DNA of 64,000 nt from Phocoena phocoena (lineage: Eukaryota > Chordata > Mammalia > Artiodactyla > Phocoenidae): contig NC_089235.1 in the NCBI RefSeq assembly GCF_963924675.1, forward strand, positions 57,189,520 through 57,253,519. The letters are read 5' to 3'. Shown here in pieces: positions 11,195-23,842 of the stretch (positions are counted from its first letter, which is position 1; each line of letters begins with the position of its first letter). The notes below the pieces were generated by a model. It was not told where the DNA came from, ran no database searches, and was given only the letters and a program-made list of their open reading frames with translations. The translations under genes were made by a program, and so were the position numbers.

Positions 11195-13620
11195 TAAAAC
11201 TACAAGAATTGACATCAGCAAGATAGTGGCATGTGACGTCCCAGCCCTCATCCCTCTACAGAAACTTCAATTTAACAGTGGCAGATGAACCAAAATATGT
11301 TGATGAGAAGTCCAGAATCCAGCTAAGAAGTAATAGTATCCAGATGCACACAAAATTGAGGACAGCTGTGTTGAGATGGATAAAAGAACAATTTCCCTTT
11401 ACCCATATTAGCCCTTTAGCCAAGCCAGAACAACTCGGAACCTAGAGAGATTGCTTTGGCTAATGACTTCTCCCTCAGGGGAAAGAAAGAACGTGCATCC
11501 AAGATCCCTGGTTATTTGGGGTGCTGCCCCAGAACATGAAGTGTAGAGGGAATCAGCATAGTTGGATGTCTGAAGGCATCCAAGAAGAAAAGAAAGGGGT
11601 AGGTAGTTTACTGCAGAGCCACATCTCTGCAAGACTGGGAGAAAGCACACAACCATGAGACATCTTCCCCAGGAGGATGGGAGAGGAGTGGAGAACATAT
11701 CCAATAACACAACCTTTCAGTGTACTGTACTCCAGGACTAATGGACCGGTGGCTTATTGTGGGTAGCATGGCTATGCGAGATTGGGAGAAAGCACACAAT
11801 CCTTACCTTCTCCCCCAAGAGGGAGGGAGAGGAATGGAGAGTACATCCAACAACCCAGACTTTCAGTGCACTGCCCCACAGAACAGGGCTGGGTTGCTTC
11901 CTGCAGCCAGCATGGCTATGCAAAATTAGTAAAGGTTCACAGTCAAGAAACTTCTTCTCTGGGAAGAAAAGAGAGGAGTGGAGAATACACATCTTTTTAT
12001 AAAAATAAAAACAAAAAAAAAACCCTGAAAGACTAATTATCTCTAGCTTGGCTGATTGACGAAGGTCTTTCCCTGTCAAAGCCAGTCCATAAAGACTGGG
12101 AAAGGTGATTTGATTGCACAGAGGACAGACCTGGGCTAGGAGGTACATGAATGAGAAATTTTCTTTCAAGAAAGCTAACTATCCAATGGAAAAAAAATCA
12201 AAAGATCAATCATAAAAGAAATAAAGATTTCTACAGTAAGGCAACTTCGATGAAACATACTAGCATAAATCCTTTGGTCCAGATTCTAAATACTGAAACA
12301 CTAGAACCTCAATTAGCTTTCTATTATCTCAATAAATCTAGAGAACATTCAATGAACAGTAAACACTGGAATAAAAGAAGAATTACAGGGACAAACTGTG
12401 TCTAAAAAGGTCAGACACTATGTTGTAGAATAAAACACTGTAATGGGGAAAGATTAACCCTAGTCTATTTGCTGCCCTGATCTCATCAAAAAAATCTTCA
12501 AATTACCAAACTATTTGCAAGTAACTTAACTGTATTCCAGATTAAAGCTCAAGTATATTTATGGAAGTTGTAAAATATTCAGAAATCAAGACGGTAAAAT
12601 TCCCAACACTGGGCATCCAATGAAAACTTCTAAGGCAAGCAATGAAGCTGGCAAATACGTCCCATAATGGAAGGAGAAATCAATCAATAGAAAAACACTA
12701 AGATGTGATCCAAGTGAGAGAATGTCAACAAGAACATTGAAAAGGTTATTATAACTGTAATGTAACTATATTCGTATAACTTTATTGTAATTATACTGTT
12801 ACATAACTCTTTTATGGAAATAGAGGAAAGCTTAGTATGATTAGTAGAGAAATTAAATGTATAAAAAGACACAAATTTAATTTCTAGAGATAAAATTTAC
12901 AATACCTGGGCCCCAAAAAAAAGAAAAATCACTTACTGAGAGTAACAGCATACTATATACAGCAGAATAAAAAGTTATGAAATTGAGACAGAGAAACAGG
13001 AGCCATGCAAAGTAAAATACAGGTAGAAAAAAATATGAACGGATTATCATCAGCTGTGGGACAACATTAGTCAGTTACATTCACGTAACTGGAATCTCTG
13101 AAGGAGGTCTTAAAAATATTTGAAAAAATAATGGCTGAGGATTTTCAAATTTTAATCAAAATTACATCTAAGAAGACAAATAAATCTCACTCACAAGAAA
13201 CATAAAATTATACTGTCTCATTATAATTAAAGTATCAAAACAAGTCTTAAAATCACTAGAGAAGAACAGCACATTACATAAAGAGATTCTAATATAAAGA
13301 TGATAGCATACCTCTGGTCAGAAAGAGTACAAGCTGAAAGACAGTGGAGGACCATCTTTAAATTACAGAAGAAAAAAAAAATTCCACCCATCTAGAGTTA
13401 AATACTCAGTAAATCTCTAAAAGCAAAGATGAAATAAAGATATTCTCATACTATAAAAGCTGAAAAATAAGGATTTGTCAATAGCAGACCAGTACTACAA
13501 GAAACATTAAAGGAAGTCACTTAAAGCAGATGAAATTTATACCAGATAGGAATCTGCATCTACACAAAAGAATGAAGAGCACTGAAAATACTTATTTTTG
13601 TGTCAATTATACCTGCATAT
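11195..13620 (+). mobile_element. ancient ORF1-only LINE (HAL1-like), degenerate
   Basis: The 5' part reads 'gacatcagcaagatagtggc', then 'ccagccctcatccctctaca', typical of the start of L1M/HAL1 elements. The 3' part carries decayed ORF1p. 'LWDNI' is encoded at 13054-13068, and a GISEG segment at 13091-13105 stands where L1 has GVPEG. The C-terminal ORF1 text continues through 13330-13550 ('gaaacattaaaggaagtcac', 'cagataggaatctgcatcta'). No ORF2 (endonuclease or reverse transcriptase) lies between this and the following 3' sequence, which fits HAL1, a half-L1 mobilised in trans. Many stops and frameshifts make it inactive. The alternative is an internally deleted L1M. Confidence 0.58.
11449..11998 (+). 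repeat. four diverged tandem units (~150 bp) near the LINE 5' end
   Basis: Related blocks start near 11449, 11611, 11766 and 11910. Shared landmarks are 'gactgggagaaagcacaca' / 'gattgggagaaagcacaca' in units 2 and 3, 'gagaggagtggagaa' in units 2 and 4, and 'actttcagtgcactgcccc' or its variants. Units 3 and 4 both begin with gcatggctatgc. The arrangement resembles monomeric 5'UTR repeats known in some L1 families. It also explains the several overlapping open frames here, which are not genes. Confidence 0.65.
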
Positions 13621-13689
13621 GACTGAATTTATACAAAGTAAAGAAGCATAAATGTACTGGAAAATGTATAATAAAGTGTTTTTAAGACC

Positions 13690-13807
13690 AAAATTTGTCT
13701 TTAAAACTGGAAACAGTGTAAATGTTCATCAGCAGTATAATGTGTAAATAGATTGGGTTATATTGATATTAAAAAAACTTTTATATAAAAAGATGAATAT
13801 TAAAACA

Positions 13808-13838
<31 letters not shown>

Positions 13839-14150
13839 GCGGTATACGGGCCTCTCACTGTTGTGGCCTCTCCCATTGCGGAGCACAGGCTCCAGACGCG
13901 CAGGCTCAGCGGCCATGGCTCACGGGCCCAGCCGCTCCGCAGCATGTGGGATCTCTCCCGACCGGGATACGAACCCGTGTCCTCTGCATCGGCAGGCGGA
14001 CTCTCAACCACTGCACCACCAGGGAAGCCCTTAAAACAATATTAAATAAATGATGCTAGGGGCAAGATATGCATACACTTTCATTTGTATAAAGTTCAAA
14101 ACTGTAAAAACTTCATGACTTTAGAAGTCAGAAATAATGTTTACCTTTGA
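13690..14150 (+). mobile_element. LINE-1 3'-end fragment, split by a SINE
   Basis: 'ggaaacagtgtaaatgttca', 'tcagcagtataatgtgtaaa' and 'gggttatattgatat' follow the common L1M 3'-region text ('ggaaacaacccaaatgttca', 'gtggtatattcatac'). After the SINE, 'cactttcatttgtataaagt' fits 'ccatttatatgaagttc'. It may be the 3' end of the preceding LINE or a separate copy. Confidence 0.5.
13813..14030 (-). mobile_element. CHR-type SINE, short form (CHR-2-like), antisense
   Basis: Minus-strand tRNA-derived SINE. Its poly-A appears as T at 13813-13838. The body reads back to the head 'gggcttccctggtg' at 14030. It has a perfect 13-bp TSD, ttaaaacaatatt, at 13800-13812 and 14031-14043. A tRNA-like internal Pol III promoter (box B as acgaacccgtg on this strand) lies at about 13970. 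Open frames across it are SINE read-through, not genes. Confidence 0.95.
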
Positions 14151-14210
14151 AAGATCTTGACTGGAAAAGTTCATAATGAAACTTCTGGGTTGTTGGGTGT
14201 TCTATTTTAT

Positions 14211-14551
14211 TTTATTTTTATTTACTTATTTTTAAAATTTTATTTTATTTTTGGCTGTGCTGTGTGTTCGTTGCTGTGCACGGGCTTTTCTCTAGTTGTG
14301 GCAAGCGAGAGCTACTCTTTGTTGCAGTGCACAGGCTTCTCATTGCGGTAGCGTCTCTTGTTGCGGAGCACGGGCTCTAGGTGTGAGGACTCAGTAGTTG
14401 TGGCTCACGGGCTCTAGAGCGCAGGCTCAGTAGTTGTGACGCATGGGCTTTGTTGCTCCACGGCATGTGGAATCGCCCTGGAACAGGGCTCAAACCCATG
14501 TCCCCTGCTCTGGCTGGTGGATTCTTAACCACTGTGCCACCAGGGAAGCCC
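14211..14551 (-). mobile_element. CHR-type SINE, long form (CHR-1-like), antisense
   Basis: About 340-bp copy on the minus strand with an A/TTTA-rich tail (reverse-complemented at 14211-14252). It carries the extra internal 'actagagaaagccc' and 'gagccacaactactgag'-type segments (reverse-complemented) that the short form lacks. A perfect 16-bp TSD, gggtgttctattttat, lies at 14195-14210 and 14552-14567. The insertion is clean and full-length. Confidence 0.95.
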
Positions 14552-14567
14552 GGGTGTTCTATTTTAT

Positions 14568-17500
14568 AACTCAGGTGTAGGTTATATGATATATTCCCTG
14601 TGTGCTTATTATATGTGCATTTACTGTATTTATATTATTATTAAATATTTTAAAAGATTCAGTTATAAATCTCTTGGGGAATCAAGAAGGAGTAAATGTA
14701 TATTGAGTTGGAAAGGGTAACAATATAAATCCATATCTTCAACAGTAGAATTGAAATATATAATATTCATAACTAATATATTTTAAAGATACCAACATTC
14801 ATGTATATAAATGTTTCTTTAAATCTGAAAAAAGTAGATAAATGATTGCAAACTTTTTAACTGTCTGAAGCAGCAATAGGTAAGGGCATGGTAGATCAGG
14901 GGAACTGATATTTTAAAATATAATTCATCTACTATTTTTTGACTTTCAAAATCTGTAATGACATACTTTAAAAGATAGTACATATTTAAAGACAAGTGTT
15001 TAGTTCTCATGGACCAAACAATGTATGGAGGGAAAATATGCTATATTTCTTTATTAGAATTTTTGTTATACTATATTGTCATTTATTAATTTCTTTGTAG
15101 AGTAGAAATTACTATATTAGGTCAAGGAATTTTTCTGTGTTCTTTTGTTACATCTGAACAACACAGAATAACTTCTGGTATATCGTAGCACTCTGTAAAT
15201 ACATGAGAAATGAATGTATAAATAAATGCATTAAAGATATCAGTCTGTAAATTCTGGAAAAATTCATGTTATGACAATATAGATAAAAATATGGCTTTAA
15301 ACAATTTAGGGGAAAAGGTTAAGTTTAGAAATTTAGGTCCAGTCAGAATGTCAATGTGGGATATTCTGAATGAATCTTACAAAAGAATCAGTGACTTTAC
15401 AATTACATGTTGTTTTTATCCTTTTTGTGCAGTCTTGACAACATGAAAAAATTGACCACATTGACTATCCTGGGCTTTTACTAATTCTTTCATCTCTTTA
15501 TTTATTCCATTTTTAAGGACTCAATAATTCCTCAGGCTTAAGCTGAATGATTGGCTTTCAGTGACACAAAATAACTTCTATTTAAAATACCATTGGTGCT
15601 GCTGGATCACTTACAGTAGATTATAATCCTTGATTTTTCTATTATTTTTATCATTTCAAACCCTCCACTACTTTCACATTTGCAGAACCAATTCATGAGT
15701 CGGATATAACTATTATTCAAAAATAATTATTAAGCTGCTGCTCTCTTCTTCATTACCACTACATGTGAACTACACTAACACTTGGGATTACATAAAATAA
15801 CTATTAAATAAGTAACATAATAACTGATATTCATATTCATTAATAAATGCAAATTATAAATGATTAAAAGTTCCTCAGCAATGTCTCTTAGATGATGTCC
15901 CCAAAGTCTATTAATTATACTTGGATTTAATTATAAAGTCAGTTGTGAGGCAACTAAACATCAGGAGAGCAGTTGTTTTGATATATTACATTTTTGATAC
16001 TGAGCTTTGTGATCAGTTTATGCACCAAACTATGTAATTTGAAATTCTAATCCCACATTTAAATTGTGTTATGCCATCATATATGAGCAAGATCAATGGA
16101 AAACATGATTAAATTTAAAAATATGTTGTGAAAATTATATGCTACTTATACCAATATTTCCTAATTACAGGTTTATAATCTTACTAGACTTTAGCATAAT
16201 GTTTATTAGATTTAATAGAAAATAGCTGTCCATGAAAATTTTAGTAGAAGTAATATGGATTTCTAAGTTTGGATATTTCCATTATATTTTATATTTGTTC
16301 TTTCCTTAATCTATGTCCTTTTACTGCACTGAGACTGTGAAATCCCTCTTACAGGAAAAATCTGATTTTTTAAAAATACTGCTTGCCTATATTTTAAAAC
16401 TAAAATTAAAGGAAAACCTTAAATTATTACAAATGAATTGTTTTAAATATATATGCATATTTATATTTGGACAAGATTGTACTGGAGACAGAAAAAATAA
16501 CTTGAAAATGTCTAAATCCACAGTAAAGACAAATTAATGCTGAATAGGGACTCAACATGCATACTATATCTGAGTTTATTTCTCTATTTAGTCAGGTTAG
16601 CCTAACAATATATATTTATTAAGTACTCACAAGATTTATACTTTAAACTACTCAATATATATCAATCAATAGAAAATGAAAAACAAAACGGTAAAGACAC
16701 GATACTTGTTTCCTGTATTTGATAGTATCAGTCGTTGATAACTAATCCATTAGTATCCAGTCAGTTTAATTGATTTTGTTTTTGCACTACTCTTTTGTCA
16801 TCTATGATTATCACATTAAGTTTTCATAAAAGTGATAATTTCTTAGAAAATGACCTGTTTCATAACACTCTTCATAAACTTTAAAAATCTGATTTAAATA
16901 TTTTTATGAAAATTTATGACAATTTTTTAAGAGTGATGGCCTGCTAGGTAATTTTCACTAAAAGTTACAACTTGTATTATTAACTTTAATGGTTAATTCT
17001 TATGTATTCATTAAGTTGTTTTCTAACTTTATCGTTAGGTTCAGTAATTATTTGCCTTACAAAAATTTTTCAATTTTATCTAAATGAATTATCAAGTAAC
17101 ATACCTTGTACACTTAGTGTGGTTTCCCATACCTTCTATATCTCATATTTATCTGAAACTAAAATGGGTCTGAAATTGATTTCTTCATAGACATAGATTT
17201 TACTAAAATTAATTTTAGCTCGATATTTAGCTTGTGCTTATAGATTCAGCAAAGTGCAATCTAACAAATACAGCTTCCATTTTCTAACAATTTCACATGA
17301 ACTTCACTTTCCAATCTACCGTCCTACTGATCCCCTTCAAATACCCTGAACTTTCACTCTAATTTGATTTATTTATTTCAATTTCTGTCCTTGCTTATTT
17401 CATTTCCTTTCCTGAACATATTCTTGACCTGTTCAAAGTGTAGCTAATGTCATAAAATATTCCTTAACCACTCAAATTAGAATTGAATTCTCCCTTTCTA

Positions 17501-18355
17501 AGGATCAATTTATATTTATTAGCACATTATCACTTTTATAAAATATATTTAATTCTACTTGAAATCATGGTATGTCCATACATTTTAGAATATTGATTCC
17601 TTGAAGCCAGGTCCTGGTTTCTTTCGTTGTTTAATAAAAATAAATATGTTACATACCATTTTAGCACCTTGACCATTTTCCCAACTCTACCCTCAATTTC
17701 TCCACCATAAAATTAATCTCTCATGCTTTTTCTATATTAAGGAACACTGTATAATTTATAAGTTCAATTTTTTGTATAACTTACATTTGCCCCTATGTTG
17801 ATTACTGCTTCCCAGGTGATAGGTTTGGAGTCTTTTACATTCTTTCTCTTAGTGGTTTTCCCTAGGATATTTGTTCTTGACCTTCTTATCCTCTCACTTC
17901 ACTCACATTCCTAGGTGAGGTCATCATCCTTTTCTTAGAGGTTTCCACTTCCACTCATAGATTGGTTACCAACCTATATCTCCTAAGTTTAGAGTGACAT
18001 GTAAACTCCAATCACCTTCTGGAAATGAACGGATATCATACAGAAGGATAAATTGTGTCTAAAATGGAAACAGTGACCACTCTGTCTCCCAGTTGCCTCC
18101 CCTCCTCTATTCTGTATCTTGCTAAGATAAGCATAGGTTGATTTACTCTGACCAAAGATTGGTTTTCAGTTGTCACTTCACCCTCTACATAATAATCAGA
18201 TTCCTAGTGCTACAGAGGCAATATCATGACTATCTCTCAAATCTTCTCATGTTTCTCTCTCCCAGCCATGGCTTTAATGCAACCTCATAACTTTTCTAAC
18301 TGACTACTAAGCTACCCGTCCATTTACTGTTTCCACAGGTTTGTTTGATATTTTA
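14568..18355. other. unassigned AT-rich sequence, 3.8 kb
   Basis: Long AT-rich stretch without a recognisable gene, RNA gene or repeat family that I can support. A 16-bp palindrome (ctaaaattaattttag) sits at 17203-17218. Short open frames (maximum 74 residues) have low-complexity composition and no domain. Very old repeat relics are likely but not identifiable by eye. Confidence 0.4.
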
Positions 18356-18359
18356 AAAT

Positions 18360-19080
18360 ATTTTTATGTTTTAATTCTAATTTTGAAATAATTTTTGATT
18401 TACACAACAGTTGCAAAGATAGTTCAGAGAGTACTCTTATACCTTCACTTAATTTCCCCAAATGTTAACATCCTACATAATTATGGCACATGATTTCTGA
18501 GCTAAAATTAAGAAATTAGCCTGGCACATTACTATTAATTGAAGATTTTATTAGGAGTTTATAAATTTTTCCATTAATGTCATCTTTCTCTTCTAGAATC
18601 CCATTCAGGATATCACATTACATTTAACCATCAAGTTTCTTAGTCCCCACTTGTTTGTAACAGTATCTCAGACTTTCCTTGCTTATCATGACATGGACTG
18701 TTTAAAAAAATACTGGTGAGGTATTTTGTAAGATGACCACCAACTTTTAATGTTTTCTCATGATTAGACTTGATATTTTTTGAGGAACATAATGCTGAGG
18801 TGAAGTGACCTTCTCATGATAGCATGTCAGAAGGCAAATAACATTAACATAATTATCACTGTTATTAATGTTGATCACTTGTTTAAAGTTATATCTGCTA
18901 GTTTTTTCTACTGTAAGTTACTATTACTTTTCCTTTTCTATATTTTTTGTAAGTAAATCACTAAGTCCAGGCCACTCTCGAGAGGAGAGGAATTAAGCTC
19001 TATATCTGGAGAGGAGAGGATCTACATATATTATTTGGAATTCTGTAAGGAACTGTATCCATTCTTATTTTAATGAAACA
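18360..19080 (-). mobile_element. LINE-1 (L1M) 3'UTR fragment, antisense
   Basis: Long antisense L1M 3'UTR in consensus order: 'gcaaagatagttcagagagt', 'cccattcaggatatcacatt', 'ctcagactttccttgcttat', 'gttttctcatgattagac', 'gtgaccttctcatgatagca', 'aaatcactaagtccaggcca' and 'acatatattatttggaattc'. Moderate divergence; no coding sequence is included. Confidence 0.75.
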
Positions 19081-19665
19081 TTGTTTCCGTATTTTTTATA
19101 GTCTGAAGTACAAGTGTTTTAGAAAGGTGTACAAAGTCTTCTTTAATCAGATACTTCCTTTCCTGGCTAACTTCATTTATGGATTACTCCCTCTTGTAAT
19201 TTGTGAAGACAAGTTATAGTTTAGTGTGATTGTACCATGATTTTCCAAACCATTCTTTTCTGGAATGACCTGTGCACTTTTTGGAATGACCTGTCCACCA
19301 TATACACACTCATATATATCCTTTCCTATTATATCTTCTCGACATTCTCAGAGGGAATTGACTGGTTATTTTTGTGTGTGTGCGCTACTGGGCAAGGACT
19401 GTATCCTAGAACCACATTTATCAGAGTGTTTAACAATTTTTTTAAAGTAATTTACTCATTCAACACAACATTATAGACTAGACACTGAAGATATTTCTTT
19501 TAATACTTTCACTGCCAGATCTCACATTCTCTTCCATAATTGCAGTCAATAAGTGTTTGTTTTACGAGCAAACTGATGTAAGACTCTTCTAGGTTCTCAA
19601 ACATGTGATTTAACTGTATTGTTACACGCTCATGCACAAAGTTATGTAGCATTCATTACAAGATG
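19081..19665. other. unassigned sequence with a small imperfect tandem repeat
   Basis: No gene seen. At 19258-19300 a roughly 21-bp motif (tggaatgacctgtgcac, then tggaatgacctgtccac) occurs twice in tandem. Confidence 0.45.
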
Positions 19666-19778
19666 AAGATGATGATAGATAGGAGGAGGAAGAGGAAGAA
19701 GGAGAGGAAGAAAAGATGAAATTGGAGGGGGGAAGGAAGGAAAGAAGGGAAGAAGTACAGATAGAGGGAGAAATGGAT
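19666..19778. repeat. purine-rich (GA/GGA)n tract
   Basis: Nearly continuous purines on the plus strand, with gaggaggaagaggaagaag and ggaaggaaagaaggg motifs. It is a candidate for triplex-forming DNA, with no evidence of function. Confidence 0.8.
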
Positions 19779-20605
19779 AGAAAATCTAATACAGAGAAAA
19801 AACAAATTCAAATTCTATCTTTCTGGGAGATAAAACTCTAAAATCCTCAAACAACTTGTTCCTTTCCTCTTAGGTTTCTGTGTTATTTTCTATCTACTGC
19901 TCTACTCTAAATAACAGTTATATGTATAAAAATTGCTTTTTCCAAAATGTCATTTACAGTTGATAAGTCAAGTGCAGAGGTTTGTGCCTAGAGCATTTTT
20001 CATTAGCATTTAGGTTTGAGGATATTTGTGACTTTCACTTTCAAGACATTTATGGACCATACATTGTCTGTGTCAGCATTTTTCCTGATTTTTTCATAGC
20101 ATGCAAATTGCTGGTTATTAACCTGAGACACACCTTTGATTGAGGTTTCCTTGTGTTCAAATAATTCACTTTTTTAAAATACCGTAGGAAATGTCACTGC
20201 CATTGACTCTTTATTTCATCTATTTTACATTTCTTAGATTGCATATAAATATATCCTTTCTCAATAATGTTTTAGTAATATTTGTAAGACTCTTGGGACA
20301 ATGCATTTGCTTTTGAAAATAGAATTCATGTTTATTGCCCCAAAATCTTCTCTGTAGTTTTAAATTTTACTTTAAATTATTAAAGGATTATTAAAGATAA
20401 GTCTTTCATAATACTTTCCTAATACATTGCCCTGGCTCACTGTATATCATACTAATTGATCATTTTGTTTCAATGGCATTTTAATCGCTTTGAAAACCTA
20501 TTGCTACATGGGTAGACATATTTTATTTCTTCAGTTAAAAACTGAAACAACTGAATATTCATTTTGTAACAATTGGTTGTAAGAGAAAAATCTATATAAG
20601 AGTTG

Positions 20606-20717
20606 TTTTTAAGGAAAATGCATGTAACAAATACGAATCCAAATGTTCAAATACGAATCAAAAATGTTCATTTTTAAGGAAAATGCATGTAACAAATACG
20701 AATCCAAATGTTCAAAT
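20606..20717. repeat. 47-bp duplication, period 65, with an internal partial third copy
   Basis: Bases 20606-20652 recur exactly at 20671-20717. The 18-bp spacer (20653-20670) is itself a near copy of the unit's end, acgaatcaaaaatgttca against acgaatccaaatgttca. Two nested duplication steps explain this simply. Confidence 0.93.
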
Positions 20718-21209
20718 GTGCTGTTTTCAATAAAACCTCTCATTATAACCATTACTTTTCCTAAAATTTATGTGAAGCTACAGCTTGTTTTGTGTATTCC
20801 TCTAAGTAAATAGATGTCTTAAAATTATTCTATTGTTATGCAATTATGGTAAAATTGCAGTCTCATTCTTTTATAAAGTTATTTCTAATGATTATCTTCC
20901 ATTTTCATTCACTAGAAGCAGAAAATAATATAAGAATTATAACATAATGGAGTGAGACATGTCTACATATGAAATTAATAGATATGGTGTTGATTTAAAT
21001 GTTTACAAAGAGTAGAGACTTTAGACAGTGGTATGTAAGCATTCTTGATGAAATAAACATGTAAATAGAAAGCTATGGGGTTTTGCCTAAATTATATCTA
21101 CCTGGTAAAATGTTATTTATGAACCATTGGATTTATCATTTCTTTCTCTTTCTATCTATTAAAGAGCAAGCAGCTTGAATTGAGCTATTTTGAAAGGTTA
21201 TTTTACTTT

Positions 21210-21499
21210 TTTTAAATAGAGGTATAGTTGACGTACAGTATATATAAGTTTCACGTGTGCAACATAGTGATTCACAATTTTTAAGGTTATTTTCCATTTA
21301 TATTCCCTGTGTTGTATAATATATCCTATGGCTTATTTATTTTATACATAGTAGTTTGTACCTCTTAATCCCCTACCCCATCTTGCCTCACCTCTTTCCC
21401 TCTTCCCACCGGTAACCACTAGTTCATTCTCTCTACCTGTTTCTTTTTTTGTAATACTTACTAGTTTGCTTTAGTTTTTAGATTTCACATACAAGTTCA
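21210..21499 (-). mobile_element. 5'-truncated LINE-1 3' end, antisense, with TSD
   Basis: Antisense L1 3'UTR of artiodactyl/cetacean type, starting in T-rich sequence then 'gaggtatagttgacgtacag', with 'ccaccggtaaccactagttc' further in. Near-perfect 17-bp TSDs, aaaggttattttacttt (21193-21209) and aaaggctattttacttt (21500-21516), mark it as one target-primed insertion, severely 5'-truncated. Confidence 0.9.
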
Positions 21500-21601
21500 A
21501 AAGGCTATTTTACTTTCAATGGTACCAGGAAATTGTGTATTTGTATGAAATTCAATCAGAGGGCATATGTTAGTGGCCCCATGAATGGTTTAATAGCATG
21601 T

Positions 21602-22085
21602 TTTTAAAAAATTTTATTGAAGTATAGTTGATTTACAATGTTGTGTTAGTTTCAGGTGTACAGCAAAGTGAATCAGTTACACATATACATATATCCACTC
21701 TTTTTAAGATTCTTTTCCCATATAGGCCATTACAGAGTATTGAGTAGAGTTCCCTGTGCTCTAGAGCAGGTTCTAATTAGTTATCTATTTTATATATAGT
21801 AGTATGTATATGTCAATCCCAGTCTCCCAGGTTATCCCGTCCCCCACCCCCTAGTAACCATAAGTTTGTTTCCTACATCTGTGACTCTACTTCTGTTCTG
21901 TAAATAAGTTCATTTGTACCACTTATTTTAGATTCCACATATAAGTGATATCATATGATATTTGTCTTTCTGTGTCTGACTTACTTCACTCAGTATGACA
22001 AGCTCTAGGTCCATCCATATTGCTGCAAATGGCATTATTTTGTTCTTTTTTGTGGATGAGTAATATTCCATTGTATATACGTACA
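21602..22085 (-). mobile_element. 5'-truncated LINE-1 3' end, antisense
   Basis: Starts 'ttttattgaagtatagttga', continues with 'gttagtttcaggtgtacag', 'cagactc'-less 3'UTR text, 'ccacatataagtgatatcat' and 'aatattccattgtatatac'. It is a separate insertion from the one 100 bp upstream in the same orientation. No convincing TSD was found. Confidence 0.88.
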
Positions 22086-23654
22086 ATGCTTAATTTTTTT
22101 AATTTATAATTCCTAATAATTGTAAGTCACCAATGATGAATGTTAAAGAGAAATATAAGTTATTTCTCTCAATATTATATTGTGAGATATTCATATTGTT
22201 GCATGAGGTTTCTCATTTCTGTATGGCATTTCCTTACATGAGTATACATGAGTAACTTAGTCCAACTCTTGATAGAATTTTAGTTTATTTCAAGTTTAAG
22301 ACAATTATAAATTGTGTTTTTCAATATTTTTGTTCAGGTCTTTGGTGAATATGTGTGTGTGTTTGTGTGTGTTGGATATATATGTATGTGCACTGATTAC
22401 TTAATTGTAGTGTATGCATACTGTTTAGATTTGGTAGAAACTGTCCAAAATTATAAAAAATAATAATATTGAGAGGAAAAAAATCCTATACTAAAGAATA
22501 CATACAAGATGATTTAATTTAATATATATATTAATAGTTGCAAAACAGGAAAACTAATCAAGGTGTTAGAAGTCAAAATATTATTTATCCTAAGGTAGGG
22601 AGGGTAGTTACTGGAAGTAAGCAGAAAAGGTGTTCCATGGGATCCTGCTAATTATCTGTCTCTCAATTTGAGTTCTGATTCATGGAGTACTCACTTTTAA
22701 AAATGTATCAGTTTTGGTAAACAAAGTACACTTATGATTTTTGCACTTTTCTGTATGTATAACATAATTCAGTAACATTTCACATTAACAACAAATATGG
22801 AAAGTTATTCAATATATAGCAAGAATGGTTCCTTAGACGACCGTAGGTTTCTAGCCATTTGATATTCAAAAATTCTTGCTAGCATTTCTACAATATTAAT
22901 AAATATATATGTGCATAAAAACAACTTATTGTGCATTGTATTTAATACAGAAGTTTCTATACTCATTCAAAAATACTTATTGAGATACAACTATGTGCTA
23001 AATACTCAGATACAAATTTTGATTAAAGACAAGACAATCACCGACTAATAGGAAAAGCAAGTCAACCAGGCAATTGTACTGCTGTGTGGTGTCTGCTAAA
23101 ATCAGAGTGACCATACATCATGCTTTGCTCTGATTTAGACTAATTGTCATTATTCAGCTATTAACATCTAAATTTTAAGTTAAAAGAATCCACTTGCACA
23201 GTAATTTGTATGATCAGCCTAGCTGTTGTTGAATTTAAAATCAAAGTATTATGAAAATCTGGAAAGGAAATTGATAAACTCTGCTGCAAGTTGGAACAGT
23301 TTTGTTTCTTTTGATGCTGTTGTTTGTCTTGAATTGGTATAGTGGGAGTGAGGAAACAAACACTGGGCTGGATCTTTTAGGAATAATTTTTCCTCCTCAC
23401 TCAAGTCATCGTTAAGTTTCTTCTAGTTGCTAACACATTTCTAATGCTTTTCACACTAAGTAGTTATTAGTATTCATTTAATCCTTGTCTTAAGCAGACT
23501 GTCTCTGAAGTACAGGACATTGATTCATCTCTGCGATCCCAGTCCTAACACAGTCACTATCAAAAATTAGCCCTTCCATAATTTGTGGTAAATTTGTTAA
23601 TTAGCTTACAGATCATGTTGATCTTCAAGAGCTTATGACTCTACCCACTGAAAC
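22086..23654. other. unassigned AT-rich sequence
   Basis: No gene or confidently named repeat. A short tg-rich run lies at 22352-22371. Confidence 0.4.
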
Positions 23655-23662
23655 ACTATAAG

Positions 23663-23842
23663 CAGGGGTCCCCAAACCCCCGGGCCACGGAGCTTCATCT
23701 GCACCACCCTCATCATTCCCCATCCTTCACGTTACCTCCTGAATCATCTCCTGCATTACTGCCTGAACCACTCCCCTCCATCCGTGGAAAAATTTTCTTC
23801 CACAAAAACGGTCCCTGGTGCCAAAAAAGTTGGGGACCGCTG
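23663..23842. mobile_element. non-autonomous hAT DNA transposon (Zaphod/Tip100-like)
   Basis: A 180-bp element with terminal inverted repeats: CAGGGGTCCCCAAAC at the left and the complement of CAGCGGTCCCCAAC at the right. Flanking 8-bp blocks actataag and ctatagag are consistent with a decayed hAT target duplication. The interior ('aaaaattttcttccacaaaa', 'ggtccctggtgccaaaa') matches a known mammalian hAT text. No transposase remains. It is locally more GC-rich than the flanks. Confidence 0.83.

Noticed and set aside
11408..12169. Cluster of overlapping open frames of 60-143 residues
   Set aside because: They arise from the repeated units of a degenerate LINE 5' region. Frames occur on both strands with no domain.
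13763..14053. Arginine/proline/alanine-rich open frames across the SINE at 13.8-14.05 kb on both strands
   Set aside because: They are translations of the CHR SINE. Near-identical peptides recur at 44.0-44.4, 50.1-50.3, 51.5-51.9 and 59.9-60.2 kb, exactly where other SINE copies lie.
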